Assembly (NCBI GenBank): GCA_009775535.1
Contig: VSPW01000001.1
Coordinates: 1 to 34,393 of the forward strand
DNA length: 34,393 nt
Source: Muribaculaceae bacterium
Lineage (GTDB): Bacteria; Bacteroidota; Bacteroidia; Bacteroidales; Muribaculaceae
Direction: 5' to 3'
The translations under genes and the position numbers were made by a program. Within the stretch, counting starts at the first letter, position 1. Each line of letters opens with the position of its first letter. Below are positions 15,031-24,216 of the stretch, one piece after another. The notes below the pieces were generated by a model. That model did not search any database, had not been told where the DNA came from, and was given only the letters and a program-made list of their open reading frames with translations.

Positions 15031-16116
15031 ATGAGATCTCCCTTGTCTATATTATGCATGCTTTGTACTGCCTTTGCAATGGCTGTAGCCGGATGTTCGT
15101 CCGGTGATATCCCGTTGCCAGCATCGCGCGACAAGGTAATCCTGTCACTCGGCGTGCAGCTTGGCGACATCATAGGCAATCAGGCGCGGTCTGCTGAGGA
15201 AGAAGCAAAGGAAGGGGAAATCATGAAGTCGCTGCGTGTAATCGTGCTTGATGCCGAATGGCACGTGGAACACAACTCGTACTTCTCTTTCGACAATCCT
15301 GTGGACCGTTATACCGATCCCCGTTTTCCGGTAAAGGCCAATCAGTTGAAGACAGTCATCCTGGTGGCCAATGAACACGCCTTCTGTGTCGGCGATCCGG
15401 AATCAGGTGCAGTCGCACCCGCCTCCGAAGTGTTCTCGGCATTGTCGGCCGCTATTGGCGAATATGTCGATGTGTCGCAATTGCAGAAACTGGAAGTGCC
15501 GTTGGCCGCAAATGCCGATGCCTCCGGATGCCTGCGCCGCGACCTGCCGATAGCCGGTATATTTACCTGTTATATAGGGACGGAAGATACCGAGGCTGTA
15601 TTCCGCCTCCACCGCGCGGCCACCAAATATACATACCGCATCAAGAACATGAGCGGCCGCGGCCGCACCATCACAGGCGTCCACCTGTCTCATTCGGCCT
15701 CAACGGAGTACCTTTTTCCCGATGCCGACTATTCCGACAAGGAAATGACGCATATATCAGCCTACCGTGTGCCTGACGCTGCAAAGTCGTCGGAGTTCAC
15801 GTATGACTGCTCTGTGTCGCTGGCCGATGGTCAGTCGGTGGAGCTGCCGCCCATATACCAGCTTGAGGGTGTTGCCACTACGGATGCCGACCCTTACAGC
15901 ACCACAATATCCACCGAAGGGGTGATGCTTGCATGGCGTCCCATCCAGTGGAGGCTGCAGGAGTCTTCCATGCCGCTGCGGCTGATGACCGACCTGCCAC
16001 GAAACACCCATGTGGTAGTCAATATACTCCTTAAGGACCAGAACGACATCGCGCTTGAGGTTATACTCGTGCCATACCGCGGTGTAAATCTTGACCCTGG
16101 TTTCGGGTTGGATTGA
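15031..16116 (+). CDS. Accessory fimbrillin lipoprotein (minor or tip subunit)
   Basis: The 361-residue protein has a lipobox VAGC (C22) and a fimbrillin-like fold. LRVIVLDAEWHVEHNSYF and LKTVILVANEH recall the N-terminal strands. RNTHVVVNILLKDQNDIALEV followed by VPYRGVNLDPGFGLD is the common end of FimB/Mfa-like accessory subunits. A processing arginine is possible at R53 (QARSAEE). By position it corresponds to the mfa3/mfa4 or fimC/fimD genes of P. gingivalis, which encode tip-complex proteins, but the exact orthologue cannot be assigned. The next gene begins 31 nt downstream. Confidence 0.78.
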   Translation: MRSPLSILCMLCTAFAMAVAGCSSGDIPLPASRDKVILSLGVQLGDIIGNQARSAEEEAKEGEIMKSLRVIVLDAEWHVEHNSYFSFDNPVDRYTDPRFPVKANQLKTVILVANEHAFCVGDPESGAVAPASEVFSALSAAIGEYVDVSQLQKLEVPLAANADASGCLRRDLPIAGIFTCYIGTEDTEAVFRLHRAATKYTYRIKNMSGRGRTITGVHLSHSASTEYLFPDADYSDKEMTHISAYRVPDAAKSSEFTYDCSVSLADGQSVELPPIYQLEGVATTDADPYSTTISTEGVMLAWRPIQWRLQESSMPLRLMTDLPRNTHVVVNILLKDQNDIALEVILVPYRGVNLDPGFGLD

Positions 16117-16147
16117 TATTAGATATGTCATCCTGTTTATAAATGAT

Positions 16148-19100
16148 ATGATTATGAATACGGTAACCCACAATATACAGGCGGCTCTGTCCCGCCTTTT
16201 TCTGGCATTGGTCCTGTGCATCGCTGTGTCTGCATGCAAGGACGAGTTCCCATTGGGTGAATATGGCCCGATTGGTGATGGTACGGCCACAGTGTCGGCC
16301 ACGGTAAGTTTTGAGCCGTTCGGCTCGGCCCTCGACCATTCGCGTGCCCCCGGCGATGCCATAAAGTCCATACACACTCTGTATCTGTTCCTATATAATC
16401 CTGAAGAGGAGCTTGTGCAGATGCAGAAAGTGGCGGATTTTGAAGTCAATAACGACAATAATGACCGTCCTGACGGCGAATCCCCATATCCCGGCTCGGG
16501 TGTGTCATCCGCCGAGACTGATACGCCGCGCGCGACATTCGATGTAAAGATACCCTATGGTAAGTACCATATTTATGTGGTGGCCAACATCGATGTGGAA
16601 AAGGAGTGGGAGGAAAGCCAATATGCCACCGTTGAGGCCCTGTTGCATCAGTCTGTGAAATGGGATGGCAAGAATGAGTCCGGGCGCGGGGTCAACGACC
16701 AGATGTTCGGATATTTCTCGAAGGACAACCGCGCAGAGGGTCTGCGCTCCACAAGCGTAGTGGTAATCAACTCCCCGCGTCCGCAGATAAAGGCGTGGAT
16801 AAAGCGCGTAGCATCCAAGGTGACGGTGGCTTTCAATTCCACACGCCTGCGCGACAACGTGTATATTTATATCAAGTCGGTGACCATCAAGGATATCCCC
16901 GAAGAGTCGTACATCGGTATCGTCAACACCCCGGATCCGGAAGATAAGGACCGCACAATATCCAGCGGCCTTGTCGATGGTCAGACATTCTATTTCTCAA
17001 AGGCCGATGCATCGCAGACCGACTATAAGGCCAACTACAGGAACTGGATGGAGATTACCAACGGTGACTCCATACGCGGATACCGTTCTGACAATGCCGG
17101 CTATCAGCATCCGGTGGGCATTCCTGTGGAAAGGCGTCTTGAATATGAGCACGACCAGAATGCACCGGCACTGTATTTCTATGAAAATGTGCAGCCCGAA
17201 GGCAAAGAAGGTACTGAGTCCGACAAGCGGCAGGATGTGAGCGGGGAAAACAAGGAGGTGTCATATCCCGATGGGGTGGACCCCGGCAATGATGCCTGGA
17301 AAGATGCCCGGAAATATGGATCATATATTGAGGTTGACGGATATTATGTATGCCAGGACTCTGTACAGCCTGGACGTGGCCCGATAAAATACCGTTTCAT
17401 GCTTGGAAAGGACACAAAGACCGACTATTCCGCCGAGCGCAACCACCACTATAAGCTCACCCTTACATTTAACGGATATGCCAACGACATCGACTGGCAC
17501 ATCGATTACGATGAGGAGGCTAAGCCTGGTCTGGAAATACCGGAAGAATACTATGTGTCATACATGTATAACCAGGGATCGACGATGCCTGCCCGTGCCA
17601 CACCTAAAATCGGATATAAGTTGGTGAAGCTAAAGGCCGTAATCATCAAAAACGAATGGCGTCCGCATCAGGCCGCTGAGAATGAATATAACAGCAAGGC
17701 CTGGAGGATGCAGGAAAACAAGGAAGGGCTTTATGGTGGCGGCGAGCTGAAAGATTACAAGGATGACCCCGAGTGTTCAAACAACTGTGAGTACGGATTC
17801 CTGTCCCTGCGCAAGACCCATACTGTGACAAAAGTGATGCATGGTGGCGCCGGACAGCAGCTTATCTCTGACCTGCGCAATTTCTATTACAATGAATATG
17901 GCAATCGCTTGTCAAAAGGCATGCGTGAATATACGGATTTTCCTACAGAGGATACTCCTAAACAGGGATATACCTCATATGATAAAGAGAATGGCGATTA
18001 CACGACCCACCTTAAGACCAATAAGCATAACAAGGAAAAGGACTATGTGATAAACATTCCCTTGTTCACCAGGGCCAAGACAATGGACAAATGGGCGGTA
18101 TACACCGGTGCAAATCCATTCTATAACCATCACCGATATGCGCGGGTCAAATATACGGCATACTATATAAAGGAAGGGCTTTCCACTTCTTATGAAGAAA
18201 CACCTGCCGCCGACCGCTATGAGGAGACCAAATACAATGACATATACCAGTCTAAGCGTATCGATAATCCCCGTGGCATCTGGCGTCGAAGCAATAATCT
18301 GGCGTCATTCCATGTCAACCTTATGTACAATGTATCTCCCGATGAGGGTTCGGGATTCCAGTCTGTGGAATCGCGCGGTCCATGGAAGGCCGTTATAGAG
18401 CTTGATCCGGACAATATAGTCAGGCTGACCAAGGGAAATCAGACTGCGGTAGGTCAAGGCTCTTCAATAGTGGGATTGACGGATACACAAGTGGATTTTA
18501 CATACACCCCCAATAAGGCGACAGGTACAGGGGCTACCTCCGGGGCTATAATAAGGGTATATTACCATAATAACTCCTGTACGCACACCATCCTTGTGCG
18601 CCAGGGATACGGTGACATCCAGTTCCATCCGGGAGGGCTGTTCTGGTCGACATTCAATGTCTTTGACAAGAATACATTGACCAAGTCGCCACTGTCGATG
18701 GGAAGCATGTTCAGGAGGCATACAAACCTGGATTATCCTATCCTGGAAAAGAACAATAAGACCTATGGGTTTGGTGTCGCTTTAGCAGAGTCTGACAAAT
18801 TGGAGATTGCAGGTAAAGGCAAGGTTGGCTGGAACGATATACCGTTCATTGCCCACGGAAGTGTGCCTACCGACAAGGCTTTCGGCGATTTTACCATAGA
18901 TGGCGTCAAATACCGTATCCCTACCCAGAAAGAGGTCGAAGATGAGATTGTTGATAACCAGGACATGAACTTCGCGTTCGGGATAGTGTATGGCGATGCG
19001 GCAACGGGTGTATTGTCCGATTCTAAAGCCTACTGGTTCTCAGATATGGACAATGACGGTGTCGATGATGAAAATATGAACCATGGCGTGCGTGGGGTGG

Positions 19101-19552
19101 TGGCATATTGCCTCATCCATGGCCATAACCTGTTCTTTCCCTTCGGCTCTTCGGGGCACTCCCGCCGTAAGTCAAGGCTGTACAAGTTGGGTGGAGATAA
19201 GAAATTGACCGGGACAAAGGGATATGGCCTGCTCCGTTATGGGAGTGTGGACGTGCGTCTTGGCGGTGATGACGGTTCATTTGCAGCAACCCCTGACGGA
19301 TGGTCCAATGCTAACGACTATCGCCCTATGGCGTATACCATAGACGAGCAGCGTGGCGGTATATACTGGATGACGAATTCTGGTACGGTTACATCCGGTT
19401 CAGAGCCGAACAGGATCGCCATCGACTTCAACTACGGCAACTATATGGTGGCTGAGCTTGGTACGGATGACCTTTATCCTTATATAAGTTATCCCAACAC
19501 GGGAAGCAGGCAGTCGGAAGCCGTCCTGATAAAGCCGGTATATAAAAAATAG
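16148..19552 (+). CDS. Large fimbrial tip protein, DUF4906-like with C-terminal FISUMP/lectin-like region
   Basis: The 1134-residue lipoprotein has a signal ending in VSAC (C30). The N-terminal third is fimbrillin-like (LYLFLYNPEEELVQ). The middle (about 430-520) resembles DUF4906 proteins: NHHYKLTLTFNGYANDIDWH, then PEEYYVSYMYNQGS. The last 300 residues have a FISUMP or C-type-lectin look: YRIPTQKEVE at about 922, AYWFSD, FPFGSSGHSRR near 1000, GIYWMTNSG and a closing RQSEAVLIKPV. No von Willebrand MIDAS motif is seen, unlike P. gingivalis Mfa5. It is probably the adhesin at the fimbrial tip; the ligand is unknown. The ATG at 16148 (or 16154) precedes the signal; the frame upstream lacks a good start. 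A strong terminator follows. Confidence 0.75.
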   Translation: MIMNTVTHNIQAALSRLFLALVLCIAVSACKDEFPLGEYGPIGDGTATVSATVSFEPFGSALDHSRAPGDAIKSIHTLYLFLYNPEEELVQMQKVADFEVNNDNNDRPDGESPYPGSGVSSAETDTPRATFDVKIPYGKYHIYVVANIDVEKEWEESQYATVEALLHQSVKWDGKNESGRGVNDQMFGYFSKDNRAEGLRSTSVVVINSPRPQIKAWIKRVASKVTVAFNSTRLRDNVYIYIKSVTIKDIPEESYIGIVNTPDPEDKDRTISSGLVDGQTFYFSKADASQTDYKANYRNWMEITNGDSIRGYRSDNAGYQHPVGIPVERRLEYEHDQNAPALYFYENVQPEGKEGTESDKRQDVSGENKEVSYPDGVDPGNDAWKDARKYGSYIEVDGYYVCQDSVQPGRGPIKYRFMLGKDTKTDYSAERNHHYKLTLTFNGYANDIDWHIDYDEEAKPGLEIPEEYYVSYMYNQGSTMPARATPKIGYKLVKLKAVIIKNEWRPHQAAENEYNSKAWRMQENKEGLYGGGELKDYKDDPECSNNCEYGFLSLRKTHTVTKVMHGGAGQQLISDLRNFYYNEYGNRLSKGMREYTDFPTEDTPKQGYTSYDKENGDYTTHLKTNKHNKEKDYVINIPLFTRAKTMDKWAVYTGANPFYNHHRYARVKYTAYYIKEGLSTSYEETPAADRYEETKYNDIYQSKRIDNPRGIWRRSNNLASFHVNLMYNVSPDEGSGFQSVESRGPWKAVIELDPDNIVRLTKGNQTAVGQGSSIVGLTDTQVDFTYTPNKATGTGATSGAIIRVYYHNNSCTHTILVRQGYGDIQFHPGGLFWSTFNVFDKNTLTKSPLSMGSMFRRHTNLDYPILEKNNKTYGFGVALAESDKLEIAGKGKVGWNDIPFIAHGSVPTDKAFGDFTIDGVKYRIPTQKEVEDEIVDNQDMNFAFGIVYGDAATGVLSDSKAYWFSDMDNDGVDDENMNHGVRGVVAYCLIHGHNLFFPFGSSGHSRRKSRLYKLGGDKKLTGTKGYGLLRYGSVDVRLGGDDGSFAATPDGWSNANDYRPMAYTIDEQRGGIYWMTNSGTVTSGSEPNRIAIDFNYGNYMVAELGTDDLYPYISYPNTGSRQSEAVLIKPVYKK

Positions 19553-19570
19553 TGTATAAATATGATATGT

Positions 19571-19620
19571 AATCCGGCAGGATTGTCCGTATTTTATTCG
19601 GATATCCTGCCGGATTTTAA
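19571..19620 (+). terminator. Intrinsic terminator of the fimbrial operon
   Basis: A perfect 13-bp stem (19571-19583 with 19604-19616) encloses an inner TCCG/CGGA pairing and is followed by TTAATTTG. It lies 18 nt after the tip-protein stop. The opposite strand lacks a good T-run, so it mainly serves the plus-strand operon. Confidence 0.85.
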
Positions 19621-19641
19621 TTTGTGTATGGAGTATTAGTG

Positions 19642-20235
19642 TCAGATGTCCAAAGCCTTGTAGTGCTCACGCGGATGGTCGCATGCCGGGCATTCCTCTG
19701 GAGGCTCTGTGCCCTTGAATATGTAGCCGCACACCATGCATTCCCATTCTATGGGCTTTTCGCGTTTCCACACTGTGCCTTCTTTGACCTGTTTCAGAAG
19801 TTTATTGAACCGGTCCATATGATGCTGCTCGACCTCGGCGATTTCACGGAAATGTTCGGCGATTTCGGGGAAGCCTTCCTCTTCGGCAATCTTGGCCGAC
19901 CTCAGGTACTGGTCTACCCCTTCGGTGCGTTCCTCTTCTGCCGCAGTGGCCAGGTTTGAGGCAGTGTCGCCTATGACGCCTGCGTCTACCGTGACGGTGC
20001 ATTCCACCTGTCCGCCTTCCAGCATCTTGAAGAACACCTTGCCGTGGTGCAGCTCGTTGTCTGCCGTTTCACGGAATATCTCGCCGATAGGGAAATAGTT
20101 TTCCTTGTCTGCCTGTTTTGCGTAGTATGTATACCTGCTATAGGCGGTTGATTCACTGATGTAGGCATCTACCACATTTTTTTCCGTGCGTGTGCCCTTT
20201 ATGCTTTTCTTAGCCTCTGATTTCTTCATAGCCAT
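19642..20235 (-). CDS. rbr: Rubrerythrin
   Basis: The 197-residue cytosolic protein reduces hydrogen peroxide in anaerobes. The N-terminal four-helix diiron domain shows E28, E61xxH64, glutamates near 100-104 and E136xxH139. A C-terminal rubredoxin domain binds one iron by C166, C169, C182 and C185 (CMVCGY, CPACDHP). The order is that of classical rubrerythrin rather than reverse rubrerythrin. The start at 20235 (MAMKKSEAKK) or 20229 fits the family N-terminus KSIKGTRTEKN. The frame is open 37 codons further upstream, but that stretch is unlike the family. No clear promoter match was found in the 175-nt divergent gap to aspD. Confidence 0.95.
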   Translation of the reverse strand: MAMKKSEAKKSIKGTRTEKNVVDAYISESTAYSRYTYYAKQADKENYFPIGEIFRETADNELHHGKVFFKMLEGGQVECTVTVDAGVIGDTASNLATAAEEERTEGVDQYLRSAKIAEEEGFPEIAEHFREIAEVEQHHMDRFNKLLKQVKEGTVWKREKPIEWECMVCGYIFKGTEPPEECPACDHPREHYKALDI

Positions 20236-20410
20236 ATATTTTTGGGGTTTATTGTTGGATTGTAAGTGATGAACACCGTATGGCCGCCGTTGGTTTAAGG
20301 CCTTTTGAAATTTTAACCTGAGATATCGCCAGCCATAGTGGAACAACTATTGCCATAGAGGCGTTTTAATTGGACGATTGATTAACTCCTCACAATAAAG
20401 ATAAAATATT

Positions 20411-22045
20411 ATGGATGATAAGGAAAACCGTATCGACAGTGAATTGTCGAAGCTAAGCCCGTTTGAACTTAAGAACAGGATCATCGCCCTTGCTGATGAA
20501 AGTGTCAAGAAGGATGCACATGTGATGCTCAATGCCGGTAGGGGCAATCCCAACTGGATAGCTCCTGAACCGCGTGAGGCATTCATTGCCCTCTCTTCCT
20601 TCGCCATAGGGGAATGCCGCCGTGTTATGGATCTTCCCGATGGGATTGCGGGGATCCCGGAAAAGGAAGGTATCGCCAGCCGTTTTGAGCAGTATCTCAA
20701 AGACAATGTGTCGCTTCCGGGAGTGCCGTTGTTGAAACGCGTCTACAGCTATATGCTTATGCAGCATGCCGTCGACCCTGATTCGCTTGTGCATGAGTGG
20801 GCCGAGGGTGTTACCGGCGACCAGTATCCTGTGCCGCCGCGCATACTGCAATATACCCAGATGATTGTACGCGACTATCTCGACATGGCCATGTGTGACA
20901 ACCGTCCGCCGGAGGGCGAATATGACCTTTTCGCCACAGAGGGGGGCACGGCTGGAATGTGCTATGTATTCGATTCGCTCCAGCAGAATTTCCTTCTCAA
21001 CCGCGGGGATTCGGTGGCTTTGATGGTCCCGGTGTTCACCCCGTATATCGAGATACCGCGCCTCGACCGTTTCAGCTATGACGTGCTCAACATCTGTGCA
21101 GGCTCGCTTGACAGCGACGGCATACACACCTGGCAGTACAAAGTGGAGGACATATATAAGCTGCGCGATCCGAAATATAAGGTGCTGTTTGTCACCAACC
21201 CGTCCAATCCTCCTAGCTATGCCCTTGGCAGCGACGTGATTGATGCCATAAAGGATGTGGTGCAGAATTCCAATCCAGACCTTATGATAATCACCGATGA
21301 CGTATATGGTACATTTGTCCCCGGATTCCGCAGTCTGATGGCGGAGCTGCCGCACAATACGGTCTGTGTGTATTCGTTCTCGAAATATTTCGGCGCAACC
21401 GGTTGGCGTACGGCTGTTGTCGCCCTCCATCAGGACAATGTGTTCGACAGGATGATAGCCGCGCTTCCCGACAGCCGTAAGGCCGTGTTGGAAAACCGCT
21501 ACAGTTCCCTGACTGTGGATGTGCCTGGCCTTAGGTTTATTGACCGTATGGTGGCTGACAGCCGTGATGTGGCATTGAACCATACTGCCGGACTGTCGCT
21601 TCCGCAGCAGACCCAGATGTCATTTTTTGCGGCATTTGCCTTGATTGATTCTATCGAAAATGGCGGCCGTTACCAAAAAGCCATGATAGACCTCATACAG
21701 AGACGTCTGCACGCTCTTTGGGAAAGTACGGGATTCACTTTGAAGCCTGACCCTTTGCGCGCGGGATACTATAGCGAGATCGACATGCTTGTATGGGCAA
21801 GAAAGTTCTATGGAGTAGAGTTTGTGGACTATCTTAAGGCCAACTACAATCCGCTTGACGTGGTGTTCCGTCTGGCCCGAGAATGTGGCCAGGTGGTGCT
21901 CAACGGTGGAGGGTTCGACGGGCCGAAGTGGAGCGTGCGCGTGTCGCTTGCCAATCTGGACGAGGACGCGTATGTCAAGATTGGCAAGGGCATCCGATCT
22001 TTGCTTGATTCTTATGCCGCAGAGTGGAAAGGCGGTAAGGGCTAG
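20411..22045 (+). CDS. aspD: Bifunctional aspartate transaminase / aspartate 4-decarboxylase
   Basis: The 544-residue PLP enzyme of fold type I has about 140 residues more than plain aspartate aminotransferases. Aspartate 4-decarboxylases share this length. The PLP lysine is K325 in SFSKYFGATGWR. TNPSNPPSYAL (262-272), TDDVYGTF (295-302) and LNAGRGNPNW (40-49) are typical of AspD. It converts L-aspartate to L-alanine and CO2. With an aspartate:alanine antiporter this can build a proton gradient, but no antiporter gene is in the window. The gene stands alone, divergent from rubrerythrin. Its TAG stop shares a CTAG with the stop of the convergent barrel gene. Confidence 0.92.
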   Translation: MDDKENRIDSELSKLSPFELKNRIIALADESVKKDAHVMLNAGRGNPNWIAPEPREAFIALSSFAIGECRRVMDLPDGIAGIPEKEGIASRFEQYLKDNVSLPGVPLLKRVYSYMLMQHAVDPDSLVHEWAEGVTGDQYPVPPRILQYTQMIVRDYLDMAMCDNRPPEGEYDLFATEGGTAGMCYVFDSLQQNFLLNRGDSVALMVPVFTPYIEIPRLDRFSYDVLNICAGSLDSDGIHTWQYKVEDIYKLRDPKYKVLFVTNPSNPPSYALGSDVIDAIKDVVQNSNPDLMIITDDVYGTFVPGFRSLMAELPHNTVCVYSFSKYFGATGWRTAVVALHQDNVFDRMIAALPDSRKAVLENRYSSLTVDVPGLRFIDRMVADSRDVALNHTAGLSLPQQTQMSFFAAFALIDSIENGGRYQKAMIDLIQRRLHALWESTGFTLKPDPLRAGYYSEIDMLVWARKFYGVEFVDYLKANYNPLDVVFRLARECGQVVLNGGGFDGPKWSVRVSLANLDEDAYVKIGKGIRSLLDSYAAEWKGGKG

Positions 22046-24126
22046 CGGCCGGCGGCTGATGACGATTGTGTGCGGGCATCGGTGCTTATGATCTTTGAGG
22101 CGTCACGCCTTTGGCGTCCCCACGACAGGTTGTAGGAGAGATTTATGCCGAACATGTTTTCAAACGCCTTTGTCCGCAGCACCTGCCGGTTGGTGTTGTA
22201 CCTGTTGAGCACGGATGTTTCCTGACTGTAGCGGTCGAACGGCATCATCATGAATATGCCTATGTTAAGGCCATTGAGGTTATAGCTCAGCATGGCCATG
22301 TTGAAATGTTCGCCCCTGGTCTTTGTCTCGCCCCATAGGGAGGTTGGGCCATGGTCATATTGCGCCATCAGGGAGAACCCCCAATGTGTGACTGATACAT
22401 TGGCAGAGCCGTAGAATCCGCCGATGCAATGGCGGTAGCCTGTGCCGCGGGTATATTCCCTGAAGAATGAAACAGAGCCGCTTACCGTCACCCATTCCGG
22501 GATTACCTTTATTTGTGGTGACAGTGATACGGACCAGGATGTATGCCGTCCGGCATTGTCCCAGTTCAGCACCAGATGCCCGTCCTCCCATCTGCGGAAG
22601 TCCATTACTGCTGACGGCGAATGTCTCCACCGAGCCGATAGCTGAGCGTCAACGCGTGGGAGCGAGAAGTTATAGCCCCAGAACAGCTGGTAGGTGGTGT
22701 ATGGCTTCAGTTCAGGATTGCCTATCTGTATCTGGAAGCCGTCGATTTCCTGTATGGCCTCTGTGGTCTGGCTCAGTGAGGGTGCGTTGTTCCACGATGA
22801 CATCGACAGGCGCATCGAGTGGCTGTCGTTGATACGGTATCGTACCTGCAAATGTGGCCTTATGCTCCAATGCTTCTGCGGCCTGGCGTCATTGTTGGCG
22901 TCTATGCTGAAATATTCTCCCCCTACGCCTGCGGTAAGGCTTACGTGGCCAATGCGGTGCATATACTCGGCGAAAGCATAAACTTTGTCCTGGCGCTGGT
23001 GGAATATCTTGTTGTCCAGGTTGATGTATTTGCTGCGTGTGCGGCTTGCCGAATAAGATGCACCGGCTGTCAGGCGCGATGCATCCCATTCCTTGATATA
23101 GTCCGCCTCGGCAGCAAATCCGAAACTGCGGTCGCGGATATCGGTATTTATGTCCACCGATGGTGTTGTCTGGCCTTCGGGCACTTCAGTATAGAAGCGT
23201 TCCGAATGCGAGAGGTCAAGGTTGGCCGACATGTCGAGTACCAGCGTCTGTCTGCGTTCCAGATGCTGCTCGATGTAGAAATTTAGCCGGGGCGAATGGT
23301 GGATGTTGTCGTTTATGTCCTTTATGTTGATGTCACTGCTGGCATCGCTCATTGACATTACACCTTCCATTTTCATACGTGTGGGGGATTGGATCCATAA
23401 CCCTGCGCCCACATATATTATGGTCGTGTCGGGTTTTATGTAGCTGTAGCTGAATGACGGGTTTGTGTTCACTTGTGTGAACTTCCCGTCGCGCGGGCTT
23501 TCCTGGCGCAGCAGTTGGGAGCCGTCTTCAAATGTGAACTGTTCAAAATAGTCGCGGTATACGTTCATGTTGCGCCAGTTCAGCCATCCCGACAGCTCGA
23601 ACTGCGATTTCCCGTTGTTCAGCTTCAGGCTCAGGCCGGAGTTGTTGAATGATGAGAAGGGCTGCATGGTGGAGGCCATCAGCGATCCGCCCAGCATAGG
23701 GTTGCGTACAATGAAATCTATCACTGTCTCCGCGCCGCCATACCTCAGTCCCGGGTCTTGGTGGTATTCCACACGGACGATGCTTTCCGGCAGCAGCGAA
23801 CGCACCTGTTCTATGGTGGCCTGGCGTCCGTTGATGCGCACCTGAACGGCAACGCCGTTTGCGGTCACAGTACCCATAATGTCATTGACGCTCAATGATG
23901 GTATCATCATGTTGCCTAGCAGCGACAGTCCGGTAGTCGAACGTTTCCTGATATCGTTTGAAGGAGTGTATACATCGCGGTCGGCTTTGTGCACCACCAT
24001 GGCGGCCTGTACTGTCACTTCTTTGAGTTCGCCGTGCATAGCGGCGCTGTCGGCGTCCTGTGTCTGTGCCGTCAATGGAAGGCAGAGCGGGAATATTGCA
24101 GCTGTGATAATGATTTTATGTAGCAT
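22042..24126 (-). CDS. TonB-receptor-like outer-membrane beta-barrel protein
   Basis: The 694-residue protein has a signal peptide (about 1-20, LTAQ). A plug-like domain follows: LKEVTVQAAMVVHKADRDVY, then VQVRINGRQATIEQVRSLLP, then IVRVEYHQDPGLRYGGAETVIDFIVR. The rest is an alternating barrel region of about 540 residues. This is the OMP_b-brl_3 type common in Bacteroidota. The usual N-terminal carboxypeptidase-like domain is absent, and there is no SusD partner. The last strand (FGINLSYNLSWGRQ) is followed by about 22 polar residues rather than ending at an aromatic residue. Substrate or function cannot be inferred. It is transcribed toward aspD. Confidence 0.82.
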   Translation of the reverse strand: MLHKIIITAAIFPLCLPLTAQTQDADSAAMHGELKEVTVQAAMVVHKADRDVYTPSNDIRKRSTTGLSLLGNMMIPSLSVNDIMGTVTANGVAVQVRINGRQATIEQVRSLLPESIVRVEYHQDPGLRYGGAETVIDFIVRNPMLGGSLMASTMQPFSSFNNSGLSLKLNNGKSQFELSGWLNWRNMNVYRDYFEQFTFEDGSQLLRQESPRDGKFTQVNTNPSFSYSYIKPDTTIIYVGAGLWIQSPTRMKMEGVMSMSDASSDINIKDINDNIHHSPRLNFYIEQHLERRQTLVLDMSANLDLSHSERFYTEVPEGQTTPSVDINTDIRDRSFGFAAEADYIKEWDASRLTAGASYSASRTRSKYINLDNKIFHQRQDKVYAFAEYMHRIGHVSLTAGVGGEYFSIDANNDARPQKHWSIRPHLQVRYRINDSHSMRLSMSSWNNAPSLSQTTEAIQEIDGFQIQIGNPELKPYTTYQLFWGYNFSLPRVDAQLSARWRHSPSAVMDFRRWEDGHLVLNWDNAGRHTSWSVSLSPQIKVIPEWVTVSGSVSFFREYTRGTGYRHCIGGFYGSANVSVTHWGFSLMAQYDHGPTSLWGETKTRGEHFNMAMLSYNLNGLNIGIFMMMPFDRYSQETSVLNRYNTNRQVLRTKAFENMFGINLSYNLSWGRQRRDASKIISTDARTQSSSAAGR

Positions 24127-24216
24127 CTATATTTGATTTTTATCATATAGACGTACATTTTATGTAAGCGTGACAAAAAAACGCAAAAAATTAAATATGC
24201 AGAAAAAACAGATATG

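Noticed and set aside
20236..20346. N-terminal extension of rubrerythrin
   Set aside because: The 37 extra residues do not resemble the family, whose N-terminus starts near KSIKGTRTEKN.
20453..21583. 376-codon open frame on the minus strand
   Set aside because: It lies fully antisense to aspD, has no family resemblance and mirrors the codon bias of the real gene.
24127..24216. Terminator or promoter between queE and the barrel gene
   Set aside because: The interval is T-rich on the minus strand but has no stable hairpin and no exact TAnnTTTG match.
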